Origin: Desulfobacteraceae bacterium
GTDB taxonomy: Bacteria; Desulfobacterota; Desulfobacteria; Desulfobacterales; Desulfosalsimonadaceae
Assembly: GCA_021162325.1 (NCBI GenBank)
Contig: JAGGYV010000139.1
Location: 1 to 6,432 of the forward strand
Length of the DNA stretch: 6,432 nucleotides
Reading direction: 5' to 3'
The notes under the pieces are model-generated. The model did no database searches, was not told the origin of the DNA, and worked only from the letters and a program-made list of their open reading frames with translations. Below are positions 1 to 6,173 of this stretch, piece after piece; position 1 is the first letter of the stretch; each line of letters starts with the position of its first letter. The position numbers were made by a program, and so were the translations under genes.

Positions 1-1
1 A

Positions 2-1807
2 TCCATGTGTTACCAGCTCCCGGCCATGATGCTGCCGGAAATGACTTTGGTGGTATCACCGTTGCTGTCTTTAATGAAAGACCAGCTGGATTTTCTAACG
101 GCCCACCATATTCCTGCTGCCCGTTTGGATTCAACACTGGACCGGGACCAGACCAATAAAATTTTTAAGCAGGCCAAAAACAGGGAATTGAAAATCCTGA
201 TGATCTCTGTTGAGCGGTTTAAAAATGAACGATTCCGGTATCACCTGCAAAACATGCGAATTTCCCTGCTGGTGATTGACGAGGCCCACTGTATTTCCGA
301 GTGGGGGCACAATTTTAGGCCGGAATACTTAAAACTCCCTTATTATCAGAAAGAATTCAACATTGCCCAGACACTATTGCTGACTGCCACCGCGACGCCG
401 GATGTTATTAACGATATGTGCGAAAAGCTTGCCATCCGCCGGGAAAATGTTGTGATAACCGGATTCTACCGAAAAAATCTCTTTTTAAAAGTCACGCCGA
501 CCGCCGAAGCAGATAAAAAAACCATTCTGCTTCAAAGAATCCAAAGAGCACCCGATGCCCCCACCATCGTTTATGTAACGCTTCAAAAAACCGCTGAAAC
601 CGTTGCCGCGTTTTTATGTGAACACAATATCAATGCCCATGCCTATCATGCGGGTATGCAAAACAAAGACCGGGAAAATATCCAGAACCGGTTCATGAAA
701 GGATCTCTCGCATGTATTGTGGCAACCATTGCTTTTGGTATGGGGATCGACAAAAAAGACATCCGAAGAATCATCCATTATGACCTGCCCAAATCCATTG
801 AAAACTACAGCCAGGAAATCGGTCGGGCCGGACGGGACGGCGAATTATCCTTATGCCAGATCCTGGCCAACCGGGATGGGATCAATATTCTAGAAAATTT
901 TATTTACGGCGACACCCCGGACAAACAATCCATTTATCAACTACTTCAAAAAATCAAACAAAACGACGGGTTTATCTGGGAGTTTAAATTAACACGGCTT
1001 TCAAACGAAATAAACATCCGGGCGCTGCCTTTAAAAACCTTGCTGGTTTACCTTTCCATGGAAGACCTTATTCGTCCGAAAACGACTTATTTTGATGAAT
1101 ATGTGTTTAAATTCCTTTCCGGGCCACAAGAAATTATTGAACAATTTGCCGATGAACGGAAACAGTTTGTTTCCGCTGTCTTTTCCCACTGCCAGACGAA
1201 AAAGATCTGGACATCGGTGGATATGAACGCAATTCTTACCACCTATGCTACGGACCGGAAACGGGTTATTGCCGCACTGGAATATTTTAATGAAAGAGGC
1301 TTTATTGAACTCCAGACCCACCAGGCGGTGGAAGTGTTTGACATCATGACCCAGGCTTTTGATATGGATACGGTAACGGAAAAAATGCATACGCTGTTTA
1401 AGCAAAAAGAATCCCACGGCATTGAAAGAATCCACCAGATGGTCACCTTTTTTGAAAGCCGTTCATGCATCAGCCGCCAGCTTGCCGGATATTTTGGGGA
1501 AACCCTGGAAAAAGAACTTTGCGGTCACTGTTCATTCTGTAAAAATGAACGCATCATTCTTGACAATACCGTTCACTTAAAACCACTTAAAAATACGAAT
1601 TTTGATAAATTGACCGGCGAATTTATTCAGACAGCCGGAGAACATGCCAATGCAATCAATTTAACCAAATTCCTGTGCGGCATTTACACACCGATTTTCT
1701 CAAAATTTAAAGTAAAGGCAATGCCTGATTTCGGTGCACTGGAACAATATCCGTTTCCGGAAGTGAAAGAATGGATTAATGCAAATAAAAAAACTTTCAT
1801 TGCCTAA
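2..1807 (+). CDS. recQ: RecQ-family ATP-dependent DNA helicase, 5' end cut by window
   Basis: RecQ helicases are superfamily 2 enzymes that unwind DNA 3'->5' using ATP and act in recombination and fork repair. The window opens inside motif I: the codon before the first visible Met is Ser, giving '(GK)SMCYQLPA', so the apparent ATG at 5 is internal and perhaps 45-60 residues are missing. Counting from that Met: motif Ia near 14-27, motif II DEAH at 92-95 followed by the RecQ aromatic loop 'CISEWGHNFRPEY', motif III TATAT at 127-131, motif V 'ATIAFGMGIDK' at 240-250, and motif VI 'QEIGRAGRDG' at 270-279 with both arginines. A zinc module has Cys488, Cys506, Cys509 and Cys512. About 208 residues separate motif VI from the first zinc Cys, much more than in E. 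coli RecQ, and this stretch contains winged-helix-like segments. No HRDC domain is evident; the tail contains 'FLCG' and 'FGALEQYPF'. All motifs are intact, so it should be active. The subfamily is less certain than the family. Confidence 0.95.
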   Translation, partial: SMCYQLPAMMLPEMTLVVSPLLSLMKDQLDFLTAHHIPAARLDSTLDRDQTNKIFKQAKNRELKILMISVERFKNERFRYHLQNMRISLLVIDEAHCISEWGHNFRPEYLKLPYYQKEFNIAQTLLLTATATPDVINDMCEKLAIRRENVVITGFYRKNLFLKVTPTAEADKKTILLQRIQRAPDAPTIVYVTLQKTAETVAAFLCEHNINAHAYHAGMQNKDRENIQNRFMKGSLACIVATIAFGMGIDKKDIRRIIHYDLPKSIENYSQEIGRAGRDGELSLCQILANRDGINILENFIYGDTPDKQSIYQLLQKIKQNDGFIWEFKLTRLSNEINIRALPLKTLLVYLSMEDLIRPKTTYFDEYVFKFLSGPQEIIEQFADERKQFVSAVFSHCQTKKIWTSVDMNAILTTYATDRKRVIAALEYFNERGFIELQTHQAVEVFDIMTQAFDMDTVTEKMHTLFKQKESHGIERIHQMVTFFESRSCISRQLAGYFGETLEKELCGHCSFCKNERIILDNTVHLKPLKNTNFDKLTGEFIQTAGEHANAINLTKFLCGIYTPIFSKFKVKAMPDFGALEQYPFPEVKEWINANKKTFIA

Positions 1808-1877
1808 CGCTATTGCCTGGTGTAGGTAATTTGGAAAATATTATAAAATATCAATTTTTAATGCGTGGAGACATTTA

Positions 1878-2243
1878 ATGAACGGACAAGAACAAATCAA
1901 TAATATCAATTTTTCAATAGATAAGGATACTCTTTTTCGTGAAGAATCAATCACAGACCTGAAAGTCGGTTCCATCAGAAGATTGATCCCCGTGAAATCG
2001 GACGGCACCTCAGACGATGCCCGGACAGAAGTATTTATCGGCCATACCCAACTCATGTCCCCGGAAGGCCCTTTGCCCATCCAGTCTGAACTGGAAGCAA
2101 AAACCCTGGAAGAAGCCATCGACGTGTTCCCTGCAACCATGAAACAGGCGTTGCAGGAGATGATTGAAAAAATGCAGGAAATGCAGCGGCAACAACAAAC
2201 ACAGCAGAAAGATGAGTCGAGGATAATCGTCCCGGGAAGATAA
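1878..2243 (+). CDS. conserved small cytoplasmic protein of unknown function
   Basis: I cannot assign a function to this 121-residue protein. The start is supported by a GGAG ribosome-binding site at 1867-1870, seven bases before the ATG. The first ~75 residues look like a compact beta-rich domain: 'NFSIDKDTLFREESITDLKVGSIRRLIPV', then 'VFIGHTQLMSPEGPLPIQ'. Residues ~76-105 form a predicted amphipathic helix ('AIDVFPATMKQALQEMIEKM') that continues into a glutamine-rich, probably disordered tail. There is no signal peptide or membrane segment, so it is likely cytosolic. From memory, similar short proteins occur in sulfate reducers and related delta-proteobacteria, annotated only as 'cytoplasmic protein'; I could not verify this here. 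It lies 70 bp after recQ with no visible terminator between, so co-transcription is possible. The ordered motifs, good RBS and same-strand placement support a real gene over the overlapping minus-strand frame at 1841-2248. Confidence 0.88.
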   Translation: MNGQEQINNINFSIDKDTLFREESITDLKVGSIRRLIPVKSDGTSDDARTEVFIGHTQLMSPEGPLPIQSELEAKTLEEAIDVFPATMKQALQEMIEKMQEMQRQQQTQQKDESRIIVPGR

Positions 2244-2248
2244 TTCAC

Positions 2249-2361
2249 TTTCCTGGCGACCGGATTCGCCCTTTTGCAGCGTTATTCCGGGATCGCAGTA
2301 GGCCGAGCTACGGCTTCACCCGGAAAGCCTTGCAAACGGACGAATCAAATCCGCCAGGAAA
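2249..2361. repeat. 113 bp interrupted palindrome (possible MITE or structured RNA)
   Basis: The outer arms TTTCCTGGCG (2249-2258) and CGCCAGGAAA (2352-2361) are perfectly complementary over 10 bp. Moving inward, GATTCG (2263-2268) pairs with CGAATC (2341-2346), CC (2270-2271) with GG (2338-2339), and TTTGCA (2273-2278) with TGCAAA (2331-2336). Then TTCCGGG (2285-2291) pairs with CCCGGAA (2319-2325), and GCCG (2302-2305) with CGGC (2311-2314) around a 5-base loop. All pairs nest on one axis, so the whole unit can fold as one long hairpin with internal loops. It begins 6 bases after the stop of the preceding gene. It may be a non-autonomous mobile element, a structured repeat, or part of a 3' UTR or terminator. 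The pairing is seen directly; the role is inferred. Confidence 0.75.
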
Positions 2362-2365
2362 AGCG

Positions 2366-2381
2366 AATTTATAAATTTTTT
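2366..2381. other. AT-rich 12-bp palindrome followed by T-run
   Basis: AATTTATAAATT at 2366-2377 is perfectly self-complementary and runs into TTTTTT (2376-2381), directly after the long palindrome. It is too AT-rich to be a strong terminator alone. Together with the GC-containing hairpin just upstream it could help end transcription of the 1878-2243 gene. This is a weak functional call. Confidence 0.25.
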
Positions 2382-2388
2382 ACCACCT

Positions 2389-2414
2389 CGTTCCCACGGT
2401 CCTCCGTGGGAATG
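2389..2414. repeat. REP-like hairpin
   Basis: TTCCCACGG (2391-2399) and CCGTGGGAA (2404-2412) form a perfect 9-bp stem with a 4-base loop. A G-T wobble and a C-G pair at 2389-2390/2413-2414 extend it to 11 bp. The flanking 'CTCG' before and 'GCATACC' after match, from memory, a REP-type palindrome very common in intergenic DNA of many proteobacteria (pattern CTCGTTCCCACG...CGTGGGAATGCATACC). Elements of this kind are typically mobilised by RAYT (REP-associated tyrosine) transposases encoded elsewhere; none is in this window. Confidence 0.8.
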
Positions 2415-2495
2415 CATACCCATGTGCCGGATATCAACGATACAGTCCCGGATCACAACGTTTCTCAAAATCTTGAAACTACTGATCCTTATGGA

Positions 2496-2515
2496 TTCCC
2501 ACGGCCCTTGGAAAT
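2496..2515. repeat. degenerate second copy of the REP-like hairpin
   Basis: TTCCCACGG at 2496-2504 repeats the left arm of the hairpin at 2391-2399 exactly and in the same orientation, 105 bases downstream. The next four bases, CCCT, differ from the first loop (TCCT) by one base. The right arm is decayed to TGGAAAT instead of CCGTGGGAAT, so the stem is largely lost. This looks like a tandem REP pair in which one member has eroded. Confidence 0.5.
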
Positions 2516-2537
2516 CAGAAAAACCAGAAAAAATAAT

Positions 2538-2604
2538 CACTGAGAGCACTGAAGAAAAATGGAAATAACATCTTTTTCTCTGTGTCCTCTGTGCTCTCTG
2601 TGGT
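2538..2604. repeat. inverted-repeat element of 9-nt units (CACAGAGRR type)
   Basis: The right arm, read on the minus strand, is three consecutive 9-mers: CACAGAGAG (2594-2602), CACAGAGGA (2585-2593) and CACAGAGAA (2576-2584), then A's. The left arm on the plus strand has two matching units, CACTGAGAG (2538-2546) and CACTGAAGA (2547-2555), then A's. The arms face each other across a short AT-rich centre and can form an imperfect stem; the left arm lacks one unit. From memory, this is a widespread intergenic repeat in many bacteria whose minus-strand translation yields spurious peptides of the 'HREHRGHRE' kind, as it does here. It ends about 20 bases before the next gene's start, so it forms that gene's immediate leader. 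Confidence 0.75.
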
Positions 2605-2624
2605 AAAAAAAGGATTTCTTCTGA

Positions 2625-3572
2625 TTGGACAATCCAATTATCAACGCAGCCGCCCACTGGGGCCTCGATGTTCGAGCCATCCGACAGGACATTGACATCT
2701 GCGGCAGCCCCCAACGGTGCGAATCCCGGGTTGTCATTGAATGTACTGATGATAATCTGTATGTGGTTGAAAGCCTGGCTGAAAAAGAAGTTGGCCATAA
2801 ACGCAAAATTATTTCCAGCCTGAACTGTCTCGCCAAACGCGGCCTTAAAGGGATCAATCCGTATCTCTCTGCTAAAAGCACCGGCTATATCGTAAAAAAT
2901 GATAAAAAATTCTGGCAAATCTCCCGGTTTGTCCATGGTGTATCCCTAAAACGGCCAGGTTATGTGTTTGACCAGTGGCGAGGCAATGTCCTGGCGGATT
3001 TCTTAATTGATTTGCGCCGAAAATCTGAAAACATACCCGGCCTTAAAGAAAAACCGCCTTTTTCCATCATCGCTTATATCAATACGCTCTATGAGCAGAT
3101 CAAAATATACGCGCCGGAGTTGCAAAATAAAATTCAACCGGTTATCGATTTTCTCCAAAATAACTTTATAAAGGCGCACGATCGACTCCCAACCGCCTTT
3201 TGCCATGGCGATTTTCATGCGTTAAATATCATTTGGTCTCAAGACACCATCCATGCCGTGATTGACTGGGAATTTTCAGGGATCAAGCCGGAGATTTACG
3301 ATATCGCCAACATGATCGGCTGTATTGGGATTGAAAACCCGGAAGCCCTGGCCGGGCCTCTGGTCATTGATTTTATCCACCAGATTAAAAACACCGCCAT
3401 GATTGCCGATCTTAGCTGGACGATTCTGATTGAATTTATTATCGCCCTTCGGTTTGCCTGGCTGTCTGAATGGCTTCGGCATAAAGACAAAGAAATGATT
3501 GAACTGGAAATGGTTTATATGAAACTGCTCATTGACAATACGGACGATTTGAAACAAATATGGAAATTATAA
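2625..3572 (+). CDS. aminoglycoside phosphotransferase-fold small-molecule kinase
   Basis: This 315-residue protein has the bilobal APH/choline-kinase fold, whose members transfer phosphate from ATP to small hydroxylated substrates. The C-lobe is intact: the catalytic loop 'CHGDFHALNI' has His194, Asp196 and Asn201, the metal-binding motif is Asp214-Trp-Glu216, and 'PEIYDIANMIG' at 222-232 fits the family. In the N-lobe, 'LYVVES' (45-50) has Glu49 where the family normally has a basic residue, and the hinge is 'FVHGVSLKRPGY'. There is no signal peptide or membrane segment, so it should be cytosolic. TTG at 2625 is the only plausible start: an in-frame TGA is immediately before it at 2622-2624 and no ATG occurs near the N terminus. 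AAAGGA at 2609-2614 is a possible ribosome-binding site ten bases away. The substrate is unknown; nothing points to antibiotic resistance, and a metabolite or choline-type kinase is equally possible. Confidence 0.88.
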   Translation: MDNPIINAAAHWGLDVRAIRQDIDICGSPQRCESRVVIECTDDNLYVVESLAEKEVGHKRKIISSLNCLAKRGLKGINPYLSAKSTGYIVKNDKKFWQISRFVHGVSLKRPGYVFDQWRGNVLADFLIDLRRKSENIPGLKEKPPFSIIAYINTLYEQIKIYAPELQNKIQPVIDFLQNNFIKAHDRLPTAFCHGDFHALNIIWSQDTIHAVIDWEFSGIKPEIYDIANMIGCIGIENPEALAGPLVIDFIHQIKNTAMIADLSWTILIEFIIALRFAWLSEWLRHKDKEMIELEMVYMKLLIDNTDDLKQIWKL

Positions 3573-3593
3573 TTATTAATTCTCCATCACCCT

Positions 3594-3622
3594 TTGACAT
3601 AAAAATAAAAATAGTTAATACT
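3594..3622 (+). promoter_or_regulatory. candidate sigma-70 promoter for the histidine kinase operon
   Basis: A perfect TTGACA (-35) at 3594-3599 is followed, after 17 bases, by AATACT (3617-3622), a 4-of-6 match to TATAAT, in AT-rich DNA. It lies 22 bp after the APH-like gene's stop and about 108 bp before the kinase ATG, implying a leader of roughly 100 nt. A weaker alternative is TTGCCA (3665-3670) with TTAAAT (3686-3691) at a short 15-base spacing. Confidence 0.45.
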
Positions 3623-3685
3623 GAAAAAATTAATTACCCGGTTTCCATATAAAAAAGATCGACATTGCCACCTTCTGTCCATACT

Positions 3686-3719
3686 TTAAATAATCCGCAC
3701 CCGGCCGGCGATTATTAAA
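3686..3719. promoter_or_regulatory. inverted repeat just upstream of the kinase start
   Basis: AATAATC (3689-3695) and GATTATT (3710-3716) are perfect inverted repeats. Allowing one bulged A they extend outward to TTTA.../...AAA (3686-3719). The 14-base centre is GC-rich and contains the palindrome CCGGCCGG (3701-3708). It sits 11 bases before the ATG, next to the AAAAGG ribosome-binding site (3721-3726). It could be an operator or a leader hairpin affecting translation. The symmetry is seen; regulation is inferred. Confidence 0.4.
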
Positions 3720-3730
3720 CAAAAGGCATT

Positions 3731-5854
3731 ATGCAGATTAAAAAGAGATATTTTATTCTTCCGGTTCTGGTGGTTTTATTCGGATTTACCTATTATTCTG
3801 TTTATAAAGAGGTAAAGGATAAAACCATTACGGAATTTAATGCCCAGCAAATGCTCCTGGCAAAACAGGCCGCAAAAATTATCGAAAAACATTTTGCCCA
3901 TTATTTCCATGACCTGGCCTACCTTTCCAAAACCGATGATATTGCCGCTTTAAATAAAAACGGCAAAAAATTAATGGATTTGTTTTATAATAATTCGCTT
4001 GATGAGATCCGCGCCATCACCCGTGTCAGCAAAAACGGGCGCATCGTCTATACGGCCCCTTTTAATCAAAAGGCGATTGGCGCAGACATATCTTACCAAA
4101 AACACAATCGGTTGATCATGGACACCCATCAACCGGTAGTGAGTGACGTTTTTGCGGCTGTTCAAGGCTATCAGGCGGTTGCCTGTCTGGTGCCTGTATT
4201 TACCAATGGTGAATACCAGGGTGCCCTCACCCTCCTGGTCCCATTTGACGCCCTGGCAAAAGAATTTCTGGAAAACATTAAAATTGGTAAAGGGGGGTAT
4301 GCATGGGTAATCAGTCAAAAAGGAAGGGTATTATACTGTCCGGTTCCGGGCCATGCCGGGAAATCGATCATTGACTTACATGGTAAATCTGCTTCGTTCG
4401 TTTCAATGGTCAAAAAAATGTTAAGCCAAAAAACCGGGACAGCAACATATACTGACAATAAAATAACCAAGCATGCGGCATATTATCCGCTTCAACTGGG
4501 GGACACATTCTGGGCGATTGCTGTTACAACGCCTGAAAAAGAAGTCCTTGCCACAATGACCGGATTTAAAAACAGATTCTTGATGATCGTGATTCTTTTA
4601 ACCCTCGTCGTATCTGTTTATTCCTATTATATTATGAGGGCGTCAACAATTGTAAAAGAGGAAATAAAGCGTAAACAAACCGAAGAAAAATTACGGATAA
4701 GTAAAGAAAAAATTGCAAGATTGCAAAAAATGGAATCCATCGGCCTGATGGCCGGGGGTATTGCTCATGATTTGAATAACATTTTATCAGGCATTGTGAG
4801 CTACCCGGACCTTATTTTAATGGAACTGCCGGATGACAGCCCGCTTCGTAAACATATCACGGCCATCCAGAAATCCGGATTACGAGCGGCTGATATTGTC
4901 TCGGATTTACTAACAGTGGCCAGGGGCATCGCTGTCAATAAAAAGACCCTGTCCGTCAATACGATGGTGGCGGAATATTTAGCTTCTCCTGAACACCACA
5001 AACTGGAGAAGATGTATCCCGATATCAACTTTAAGGTTCAACTGGATTCCGACCTGTTCAACGTTGATGCGTCCCCCTCGCACATGGAAAAAACCTTGAT
5101 GAATTTAGTGATCAATGCTTCCCAGGCGATTGTGGGTGTCGGCAATGTCAGCATAGCAGTATCCAACCGGTACCTGGAGGGGCCGCTAAAATTATATGCT
5201 GATATACGTAAAGGCAATTACGTCCTTCTGGCAATATCCGATGATGGCGCCGGAATATCACCGAAAAATATTGAAAGAATTTTTGAACCATTTTATACCA
5301 AAAAAATAATGGGCAGAACCGGAACCGGACTGGGACTCACCGTCGTCTGGAATACCATGCTGGACCATAATGGCTATATTAACGTAAAAAGCGGCAATGG
5401 CGGAACCACCTTTGAACTGTATTTTCCGGCCACGGACAAAGAATTAACCGTTAATGAAAAAGATATCTCCATTAAAGATCTTTGTGGGAATGGCGAAAAA
5501 ATTCTGGTGGTTGATGACGAAAAAATCCAGAGAGAAATTGCCTGTGCATTGCTCGCCCAACTAAATTATACTGCCGAATCTGTTTCAAACGGTGAAGCAG
5601 CCATTAAACGTATCAAAAACAATGCCTTTGACTTAATTGTACTTGACATGATTATGCCAAATGGCATGAACGGCCTTGAGACATATAAAAAAATCATTAC
5701 CATTCACCCGGGCCAGAAGGCAATTATTGCCAGCGGATATGCGGAGACCGATGACATTAAAACCGCTCAACAGTTAGGGGCAGGAGAATATATTAAAAAG
5801 CCCTATACCATCGAAAAAATAGGGCTGGCCATTAAAAAAGCGTTAGGCCAATAA
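3731..5854 (+). CDS. membrane hybrid histidine kinase: Cache sensor, HisKA, HATPase, receiver
   Basis: This 707-residue sensor kinase is complete. A short cytoplasmic N terminus leads into TM1 (~8-24). A periplasmic region (~25-280) resembles a double Cache ligand-binding domain, with the paired 'GRIVYTAP' and 'GRVLYCPVPGHAGKSI' strands. TM2 is ~282-300, followed by a charged coiled coil (~305-334). HisKA has the phospho-acceptor His346 in 'GGIAHDLNN'. The HATPase has an N box (Asn458, Asn462), a G1 box 'DDGAGI' (504-509), an F box 'IFEPFYTKK' (517-525) and a G2 box 'GTGLGL' (531-536). A C-terminal receiver (~590-705) has acidic Asp595/596, acceptor Asp639, Ser668 and Lys690-Pro691. All catalytic residues are present, so phosphate can pass from His346 to Asp639. 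No DNA-binding output domain exists, so a histidine phosphotransferase or separate regulator is presumably encoded elsewhere. Small ligands such as organic acids or amino acids are typical for Cache sensors, but this ligand is unknown. Downstream genes follow at 1 bp spacing. Confidence 0.95.
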   Translation: MQIKKRYFILPVLVVLFGFTYYSVYKEVKDKTITEFNAQQMLLAKQAAKIIEKHFAHYFHDLAYLSKTDDIAALNKNGKKLMDLFYNNSLDEIRAITRVSKNGRIVYTAPFNQKAIGADISYQKHNRLIMDTHQPVVSDVFAAVQGYQAVACLVPVFTNGEYQGALTLLVPFDALAKEFLENIKIGKGGYAWVISQKGRVLYCPVPGHAGKSIIDLHGKSASFVSMVKKMLSQKTGTATYTDNKITKHAAYYPLQLGDTFWAIAVTTPEKEVLATMTGFKNRFLMIVILLTLVVSVYSYYIMRASTIVKEEIKRKQTEEKLRISKEKIARLQKMESIGLMAGGIAHDLNNILSGIVSYPDLILMELPDDSPLRKHITAIQKSGLRAADIVSDLLTVARGIAVNKKTLSVNTMVAEYLASPEHHKLEKMYPDINFKVQLDSDLFNVDASPSHMEKTLMNLVINASQAIVGVGNVSIAVSNRYLEGPLKLYADIRKGNYVLLAISDDGAGISPKNIERIFEPFYTKKIMGRTGTGLGLTVVWNTMLDHNGYINVKSGNGGTTFELYFPATDKELTVNEKDISIKDLCGNGEKILVVDDEKIQREIACALLAQLNYTAESVSNGEAAIKRIKNNAFDLIVLDMIMPNGMNGLETYKKIITIHPGQKAIIASGYAETDDIKTAQQLGAGEYIKKPYTIEKIGLAIKKALGQ

Positions 5855-5855
5855 A

Positions 5856-6173
5856 ATGATCCGCCCCATCACCCACCTGATACTCCACTTTATCGTTCCC
5901 GGCATTGCCGCCAGATGGGGATTTAAAGAACAATGGAAAAAAGCCTGGGCCATCATGCTGGCGACCATGATTGTCGATTTAGACCATCTCCTGGCATCAC
6001 CAATATTTGATCCCAACCGTTGCAGTATCGGCTTTCATCCGCTGCACAGCTATCCGGCCATATTATGTTATCTGGCAATGGCACTGATTCCGAAATCCCG
6101 AATTATCGGTGTCGGCCTGCTCATCCATATGGCATTAGACGGCATTGACTGTCTCTGGATGACTTATATATGA
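5856..6173 (+). CDS. DUF6122 family small polytopic membrane protein
   Basis: This 105-residue hydrophobic protein, about four membrane segments (~5-20, 30-47, 66-80, 84-100), resembles DUF6122; the assignment is from recall of the motif 'MLATMIVDLDHLLASPIFDPNRCSIGFHPLHSY'. Function is unknown. Polar residues are strikingly regular for a membrane protein: His7 and His11 in the first segment, Asp41-x-Asp43-His44, His61 and His64 in 'FHPLHS', and His91...Asp95...Asp98 in the last segment. This order resembles YdjM/DUF457-type membrane-bound metal-dependent hydrolases, so a metal site is plausible but inferred. The ATG is one base after the kinase stop, with TAGG (5844-5847) as a weak ribosome-binding site, implying translational coupling. 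Its TGA overlaps the next gene's ATG. Confidence 0.88.
   Translation: MIRPITHLILHFIVPGIAARWGFKEQWKKAWAIMLATMIVDLDHLLASPIFDPNRCSIGFHPLHSYPAILCYLAMALIPKSRIIGVGLLIHMALDGIDCLWMTYI

Larger units (their letters stand above)
2244..2624. other. 381 bp gene-free gap filled with palindromic elements
   Basis: No credible gene lies between the small protein and the APH-like kinase. The open frames here have no family resemblance and simply run through repeats. In order the gap holds: a 113 bp interrupted palindrome (2249-2361), a 12-bp AT palindrome AATTTATAAATT (2366-2377) running into six T's, a REP-like hairpin (2389-2414), a decayed copy of that hairpin (2496-2515), and an inverted-repeat element of 9-nt units (2538-2604). 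The hairpins could together stop transcription from the upstream genes, but none is a textbook hairpin followed directly by a U-run. Confidence 0.8.

Noticed and set aside
1813..1847. Possible promoter (TTGCCT with TATAAA) before the small protein gene
   Set aside because: The spacing between the two boxes is 23 bases, too long, and the AT-rich stretch makes TATA-like matches likely by chance.
1841..2248. Minus-strand frame covering the small protein gene
   Set aside because: It is Cys/Ser-rich low-quality translation; the plus-strand frame has a GGAG site and ordered conserved-looking motifs.
2274..2543. Plus-strand open frame of 89 codons in the repeat-rich gap
   Set aside because: It runs through the long palindrome and both REP-like copies, has no good ribosome-binding site, and its translation resembles no protein family.
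2538..2604. CRISPR array suspected from short regular repeats
   Set aside because: The units are 9 nt, contiguous, with no spacers, and arranged as inverted arms.
2316..2936. Minus-strand open frame of 206 codons
   Set aside because: It overlaps the APH-like gene antisense and translates the 9-nt repeat into the known type of spurious peptide (QRAQRTQRK).
2625..3572. Antibiotic resistance gene suspected from the APH fold
   Set aside because: The fold covers many metabolite kinases; no mobile-element or resistance context is present and the substrate cannot be read from the sequence.
3565..3574. AATTATAATT palindrome at the end of the APH-like gene as a terminator
   Set aside because: It has no G-C pairs and no following T-run, so it would not form a stable terminator hairpin.
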